Shown here piece after piece: positions 7,056 through 14,163 of a stretch of DNA of 14,163 nt (positions are counted from its first letter, which is position 1; each line of letters opens with the position of its first letter). This DNA comes from Rhodoferax sp. (GTDB taxonomy: Bacteria; Pseudomonadota; Gammaproteobacteria; Burkholderiales; Burkholderiaceae_C), in the NCBI GenBank assembly GCA_018882485.1, contig VERU01000016.1:1-14163 (forward strand), read 5' to 3'. The position numbers and the translations under genes are program-made. The notes beneath the pieces were generated by a model. That model searched no databases and was not told the origin of the DNA. It was given only the letters and a program-made list of their open reading frames with translations.

Positions 7056-8792
7056 ATGCCCTACTCATTCACCGAACGCAAGCGCATCCGCAAGAATTTC
7101 GGAAGCCGCGATAGCGTCCTTGAGATTCCCTACTTGCTGCAGATGCAGAAAGATGCGTACACCGCCTTCCTGCAAGCGGACATTGCGCCGAGGAAGCGCA
7201 GTCCCGAGGGCCTGCAGGCCGCGTTCGAGTCCGCATTTCCGATTGTTTCGCACAACGGATTTGTCGAGATGAAATATCTTGAGTACAACCTGGCAAAGCC
7301 GGCCTTCGACGTTCGTGAATGCCAGACCCGCGGCCTGACTTTCGCCTCGGCGGTACGAGCCAAGGTTCAGCTGATCATCTACGACCGTGAGTCATCCACC
7401 AGCCAGAACAGGGTGGTGAAGGAGGTCAAGGAGCAGGAGGTCTACATGGGCGAGGTTCCCTTGATGACCAGCAAGGGCTCTTTCATCATCAACGGCACCG
7501 AACGGGTGATCGTCTCCCAGCTCCATCGGTCGCCGGGGGTTTTCTTCGAGCACGACAAGGGCAAGACCCACAGCTCGGGCAAGCTGTTGTTCTCAGCGCG
7601 CATCATTCCCTATCGGGGGTCCTGGCTCGATTTCGAATTCGACCCCAAGGACATCCTGTACTTCCGCGTGGATCGTCGTCGCAAGATGCCGGTCACCATC
7701 CTGCTCAAAGCCATCGGGCTGAACAACGAGTCCATCCTCGCGAACTTCTTCGTCAACGACAACTTCCGTCTGATGGACAGCGGTGCGCAAATGGAATTCG
7801 TGCCGGAGCGGCTGCGCGGTGAAGTCGCCCGTTTCGATATCACCGACAAGAGCGGCAAGGTCGTGGTTGTCAAGGACAAGCGTGTCACCGCCCGACACAC
7901 CCGGGAGCTCGAGCAGTCCGGCACCACGCATATCAGCGTGCCCGAGGACTTCCTCGTCGGGCGCGTGGTGGCCCGCCCTGTGGTGGACGCGGATACCGGG
8001 GAGATCTTGGCCAAGGCCAATGACGAGCTGACCGAAGCCCTCCTCAAGAAGCTGCGCGCGGCTGGCGTGCAGGACCTGTCCTGCATCTACACCAACGAAC
8101 TCGACCAGGGCGCCTACATTTCGCAGACCCTCCGCGGTGACGAGACGGTGGACGAGTTTGCCGCCCGCGTGGCCATCTACCGCATGATGCGCCCGGGCGA
8201 ACCGCCCACCGAGGACGCAGTCCAGGCCCTGTTCCAGCGGCTGTTCTACAACCCCGACACCTACGACCTGTCGCGTGTTGGCCGCATGAAGTTCAACGCC
8301 AAGATGGGGCGCAGCGAGTCGACCGGCCCCATGGTCCTGACCAATGAGGACATCCTCGCCGTGGTCAAGATCCTGGTGGACCTGCGCAACGGCCGGGGCG
8401 AGGTCGATGACATCGACCACCTGGGCAACCGTCGGGTGCGTTGCGTCGGTGAGCTGGCCGAGAACCAATACCGCACTGGGCTGGCGCGCATCGAGAAAGC
8501 GGTGAAGGAGCGTCTGGGGCAGGCCGAGCAGGAACCGCTGATGCCGCACGACCTGATCAACAGCAAGCCGATTTCGGCCGCGCTCAAGGAGTTCTTCGGA
8601 GCTTCCCAGCTCTCGCAATTCATGGATCAGACGAACCCCCTGTCCGAAATCACGCACAAGCGGCGTGTTTCGGCCCTGGGCCCCGGTGGCCTGACACGGG
8701 AGCGTGCCGGCTTCGAAGTCCGGGACGTGCACGTCACCCATTACGGTCGGGTCTGCCGATCGAAACGCCCGAGGGTCCCAACATCGGCCTGA
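7056..8792 (+). CDS. rpoB: RNA polymerase beta, N-terminal fragment as read
   Basis: This is the part of beta that can be translated directly: 578 residues, of which the last 11 (from Arg568) are out-of-frame sequence. It begins [20 protein letters not shown], with GGAG 5 bases upstream. It covers the protrusion and lobe domains ([20 protein letters not shown] and [18 protein letters not shown]) and the fork region. The rifampicin cluster I runs from Ser517 to Leu541. All usual resistance positions there read as wild type, for example Asp524, His534 and Ser539, equal to E. coli 516, 526 and 531. The fragment ends before the catalytic segments and could not work alone as beta. Val560 stands where E. 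coli has Pro552. Confidence 0.85.
   Translation: MPYSFTERKRIRKNFGSRDSVLEIPYLLQMQKDAYTAFLQADIAPRKRSPEGLQAAFESAFPIVSHNGFVEMKYLEYNLAKPAFDVRECQTRGLTFASAVRAKVQLIIYDRESSTSQNRVVKEVKEQEVYMGEVPLMTSKGSFIINGTERVIVSQLHRSPGVFFEHDKGKTHSSGKLLFSARIIPYRGSWLDFEFDPKDILYFRVDRRRKMPVTILLKAIGLNNESILANFFVNDNFRLMDSGAQMEFVPERLRGEVARFDITDKSGKVVVVKDKRVTARHTRELEQSGTTHISVPEDFLVGRVVARPVVDADTGEILAKANDELTEALLKKLRAAGVQDLSCIYTNELDQGAYISQTLRGDETVDEFAARVAIYRMMRPGEPPTEDAVQALFQRLFYNPDTYDLSRVGRMKFNAKMGRSESTGPMVLTNEDILAVVKILVDLRNGRGEVDDIDHLGNRRVRCVGELAENQYRTGLARIEKAVKERLGQAEQEPLMPHDLINSKPISAALKEFFGASQLSQFMDQTNPLSEITHKRRVSALGPGGLTRERAGFEVRDVHVTHYGRVCRSKRPRVPTSA
8756..8758 (+). other. rpoB: Frameshift point in rpoB
   Basis: The codons GTC TGC (Val566, Cys567) are followed by CGA TCG AAA CGC, where the family has Pro-Ile-Glu-Thr-Pro. 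Adding one C to the CC run at 8756-8757 restores CCG ATC GAA ACG CCC and the whole downstream frame. The local bases do not fit X XXY YYZ, so a programmed -1 shift is not supported. Confidence 0.9.
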
Positions 8793-11167
8793 TCAATTCG
8801 CTGGCTCTCTATGCACGGCTCAACGAATACGGCTTCATCGAGACCCCCTATCGCCGTGTGGTCGATCAGAAGGTGACCAACGAAATCGACTACCTCTCTG
8901 CCATCGAGGAGGGTAAGTACGTTATCGCCCAGGCCAATGCGCAGCTCGACAAGGATGGACGCCTGACCGGGGAGCTGGTTTCTGCGCGCGAGTCCGGCGA
9001 GTCCGTGCTGGTGAGCGCCGAGCGGGTGCAATACATGGACGTATCACCTTCTCAGATCGTTTCCGTAGCCGCCTCCCTGGTGCCCTTCCTCGAGCACGAC
9101 GATGCGAACCGTGCCCTGATGGGAGCCAATATGCAACGCCAGGCCGTGCCGATCCTGCGGCCTGAGAAGGCCTATGTCGGCACCGGGATCGAGCGCGTCT
9201 CTGCGGTCGATTCGGGCACGGTGGTCACCGCCAACCGTGGCGGTGTGGTCGACTATGTCGATGCGACACGGGTCGTCGTGCGGGTTAATGACGACGAGGC
9301 CCAGGCCGGCGAAGTTGGCGTGGACATCTACAACCTGATCAAGTACCAGCGGTCCAATCAGAACACCAATATCCACCAGCGTCCCATCGTGAAGCGCGGC
9401 GACCGCCTGCAGCGGGGTGACGTGATCGCCGACGGCGCCTCCACCGATCTGGGTGAGCTCGCGCTCGGCCAGAACATGCTGGTGGCCTTCATGCCCTGGA
9501 ACGGCTACAACTTCGAGGACTCCATCCTCATCAGCGAACGCGTCGTGGCCGACGACCGTTACACCTCGATCCATATCGAGGAACTGATCGTGATGGCTCG
9601 AGACACCAAGCTGGGTGCCGAGGAAATCACCCGCGACATCCCCAACCTCAGCGAGCAGCAGCTCAACCGGCTTGACGAGTCCGGCATCATCTACGTGGGG
9701 GCCGAGGTCCAGCCCGGTGACACGCTGGTCGGCAAGGTCACTCCCAAGGGCGAGACCACGCTGACCCCGGAAGAGAAGCTGCTGCGTGCCATCTTCGGCG
9801 AGAAAGCCAGCGACGTGAAGGACACCTCCCTGCGCGTCGACCAGGGTTCGCAGGGTACGGTGATCGATGTCCAGGTCTTCACCCGCGAAGGCATCGTGCG
9901 TGACCGCCGTGCCCAGCAGATCATCGACGATGAGCTCAAGCGCTACCGGCTCGACCTCAACGACCAGCTGCGCATCGTCGAGGCCGACGCCTTCGACCGG
10001 ATCGAGAAATTGCTGGTGGGTCGGGTGGCCAATGGCGGACCGCAGAAGCTGGCCAAGGGGACCCGCATCGACAAGGCCTACCTGACGGCGATCGACAAGT
10101 TCCACTGGTTCGATGTGCGTCCAGCCGAGGACGAGGTGGCCAGCCAGCTCGAGAGCATCAAGAATGCGCTGGAGCAGACGCGCCATGGCTTTGATCTCGC
10201 CTTCGAGGAAAAGCGCAAGAAGCTGACGCAGGGCGACGAGCTGCCGGCTGGCGTGCTCAAGATGGTCAAGGTGTACCTGGCCGTCAAGCGGCGCCTGCAG
10301 CCCGGTGACAAGATGGCCGGTCGCCATGGCAACAAGGGTGTCGTCTCCAAGATTGTCCCGGTCGAGGACATGCCCTACATGGCCGATGGCACACCCTGCG
10401 ACATCGTGCTCAATCCGCTGGGCGTTCCGTCCCGGATGAACGTGGGTCAGGTTCTTGAAGTGCACCTGGGCTGGGCGGCCCGGGGTATCGGTGAGCGCAT
10501 CGGCGACCTGCTGCAGCAGCAAGCCCGGGTCGCGGAACTGCGCAAGTTCCTCGATACCCTGTACAACCGGTCCGGACGTCGCGAGGACATCGCATCCATC
10601 AGCGACCACGATGTGCTCGAGATGGCCGGCAATCTGTCTTCCGGCATGACCTTCGCGACGCCGGTGTTCGACGGCGCCAGCGAGCAGGATATCCGAGACA
10701 TGCTGCAACTCGCCTACCCTGAAGAGGTAGCCAAGGCCAAGGGCCTGACGGAAACCCGTACCCAGGCCCGTCTGTTCGATGGCCGCACTGGCGAGGCCTT
10801 CGAGCGTCCCACCACGGTCGGCTACATGCACGTGCTCAAGCTGCACCATCTGGTGGACGACAAGATGCATGCCCGCTCCACCGGCCCCTACAGCCTTGTG
10901 ACGCAGCAGCCCCTGGGTGGCAAGGCCCAGTTCGGCGGCCAGCGCTTCGGCGAAATGGAGGTCTGGGCGCTGGAGTCCTATGGTGCCTCCTACACGCTGC
11001 AGGAGATGCTCACTGTCAAGTCGGACGATGTGCAGGGTCGCACCAAGGTTTACGAAAGCATCGTCAAGGGCGAGCATTCGATCGACGCCGGCATGCCCGA
11101 GTCCTTCAATGTGCTGGTCAAGGAGATTCGCTCGCTCGGTATCGATATCGAGCTGGAACGTTCCTGA
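8759..11167 (+). CDS. rpoB: RNA polymerase beta, C-terminal fragment in the shifted frame
   Basis: The family sequence resumes at [20 protein letters not shown] (from 8759) and runs without a break to TGA at 11165-11167. It contains rifampicin cluster II (ETPEG and GLI). The acidic pair in [11 protein letters not shown] is Glu821-Asp822 in repaired numbering. The flap region and the active-site lysine motif [12 protein letters not shown] (about 1084-1095) follow. The C-terminal anchor that meets beta' is [20 protein letters not shown]. The first possible in-frame start is GTG at 8858, but it has no ribosome binding site and cuts into conserved sequence, so independent translation is unlikely. 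Confidence 0.85.
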   Translation: METPEGPNIGLINSLALYARLNEYGFIETPYRRVVDQKVTNEIDYLSAIEEGKYVIAQANAQLDKDGRLTGELVSARESGESVLVSAERVQYMDVSPSQIVSVAASLVPFLEHDDANRALMGANMQRQAVPILRPEKAYVGTGIERVSAVDSGTVVTANRGGVVDYVDATRVVVRVNDDEAQAGEVGVDIYNLIKYQRSNQNTNIHQRPIVKRGDRLQRGDVIADGASTDLGELALGQNMLVAFMPWNGYNFEDSILISERVVADDRYTSIHIEELIVMARDTKLGAEEITRDIPNLSEQQLNRLDESGIIYVGAEVQPGDTLVGKVTPKGETTLTPEEKLLRAIFGEKASDVKDTSLRVDQGSQGTVIDVQVFTREGIVRDRRAQQIIDDELKRYRLDLNDQLRIVEADAFDRIEKLLVGRVANGGPQKLAKGTRIDKAYLTAIDKFHWFDVRPAEDEVASQLESIKNALEQTRHGFDLAFEEKRKKLTQGDELPAGVLKMVKVYLAVKRRLQPGDKMAGRHGNKGVVSKIVPVEDMPYMADGTPCDIVLNPLGVPSRMNVGQVLEVHLGWAARGIGERIGDLLQQQARVAELRKFLDTLYNRSGRREDIASISDHDVLEMAGNLSSGMTFATPVFDGASEQDIRDMLQLAYPEEVAKAKGLTETRTQARLFDGRTGEAFERPTTVGYMHVLKLHHLVDDKMHARSTGPYSLVTQQPLGGKAQFGGQRFGEMEVWALESYGASYTLQEMLTVKSDDVQGRTKVYESIVKGEHSIDAGMPESFNVLVKEIRSLGIDIELERS

Positions 11168-11176
11168 TGTGTGCTG

Positions 11177-11205
11177 CCCGGCCGGACTCATGCGTTGCGG
11201 CCGGG
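11177..11205 (+). promoter_or_regulatory. Perfect 8-bp hairpin between rpoB and rpoC
   Basis: CCCGGCCG (11177-11184) pairs perfectly with CGGCCGGG (11198-11205) around a 13-base loop. It starts 9 bases after the rpoB stop and ends about 18 bases before the rpoC ribosome binding site. No T tract follows, so it is probably an mRNA stability or processing element rather than a terminator, since rpoC must be transcribed through it. Confidence 0.5.
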
Positions 11206-11236
11206 GTGTCTACCGAATCAACAAGGAAATAGCGTC

Positions 11237-14163
<2,927 letters not shown>

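Larger units (their letters stand above)
7056..11167 (+). pseudogene. rpoB: RNA polymerase beta subunit gene, interrupted by a one-base frameshift
   Basis: Beta is one of the two large catalytic subunits of RNA polymerase and holds the rifampicin pocket. The locus reads as a complete beta gene except for one missing C at 8756-8757. There the expected Cys-Pro-Ile-Glu-Thr-Pro (TGC CCG ATC) appears as TGC CGA TCG. Without repair, translation from 7056 stops at 8792 after 578 residues. With one base restored, the gene encodes 1370 residues, normal for Burkholderiales, ending [11 protein letters not shown]. Both halves keep all family motifs and show no other stop or gap. No slippery heptamer is present at the site. 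Because beta is essential, a sequencing or assembly error is the likeliest cause. The alternative is a true lesion with a second intact rpoB elsewhere. It shares the cluster with rpoC, 69 bases downstream. Confidence 0.9.

Noticed and set aside
8750..8770. Programmed -1 ribosomal frameshift producing full-length beta
   Set aside because: GGGTCTGCCGATCG has no X XXY YYZ slippery site, and recoding in rpoB is not known. Kept only as a remote alternative if the base is confirmed.
8858..11167. Natural two-subunit split of beta, as in some archaea
   Set aside because: The downstream part lacks a ribosome binding site and a start at the family boundary, conserved codons 8759-8857 continue seamlessly upstream of the GTG, and the split is not at a domain border.
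9044..11191. Very long open frame (715 codons) on the - strand opposite rpoB
   Set aside because: It is the codon-bias shadow of a GC-rich coding strand: no ribosome binding site, no recognisable domain, composition rich in His/Asp/Leu/Gly as expected from antisense reading, and fully covered by conserved rpoB sequence.

Overview
The window is a stretch of the core translation/transcription gene cluster of a GC-rich betaproteobacterium. Every gene is on the + strand. A tRNA-Trp between tuf and secE, together with protein sequences that read like Burkholderiales (most like Comamonadaceae from memory; no search was run), suggests that group.

Layout: the 3' six-sevenths of fusA (EF-G) runs into the window from the left. 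It is followed by tuf (EF-Tu), trpT (tRNA-Trp, CCA anticodon), secE (translocase subunit), nusG (elongation/antitermination factor), rplK (L11), rplA (L1), a 247-base L10-type leader, rplJ (L10), rplL (L7/L12), a 300-base structured spacer, rpoB (beta), a short hairpin-bearing spacer and the first 975 codons of rpoC (beta'), which runs off the right edge. The genes work together: EF-G and EF-Tu drive elongation on the ribosome, L11/L1/L10/L7-L12 build the stalk regions those factors contact, NusG couples RNA polymerase to the ribosome, and beta/beta' form the polymerase core. SecE is the only membrane protein. Couplings are tight: secE/nusG overlap in GTGA, and the rplK stop abuts the rplA start.

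Two things are out of the ordinary. First, rpoB is not one open frame. A single C is missing at a CC run at 8756-8757, just after the rifampicin-resistance cluster I region. The gene is therefore split into a 578-codon N-terminal part and a C-terminal part in the -1 frame. Both halves are otherwise fully family-like, and restoring one base gives a 1370-residue protein. This is most simply a sequencing or assembly error, but a real lesion in a duplicated copy cannot be excluded. Second, fusA sits directly upstream of the tuf-trpT-secE unit. In relatives, tRNA genes usually precede the trpT-linked tuf, and fusA precedes the other tuf. A crossover or a misassembly between two near-identical tuf genes would give exactly this junction. 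If it is a tandem duplication, the broken rpoB could be a spare copy.

The spacers hold several clear inverted repeats, including a pair of mutually exclusive stems after trpT, a terminator-like hairpin before rplK, an 11-bp perfect stem after rplL and an 8-bp perfect stem before rpoC. I saw no mobile element, CRISPR array, origin or accessory system, and nothing that looks like a new biological system.
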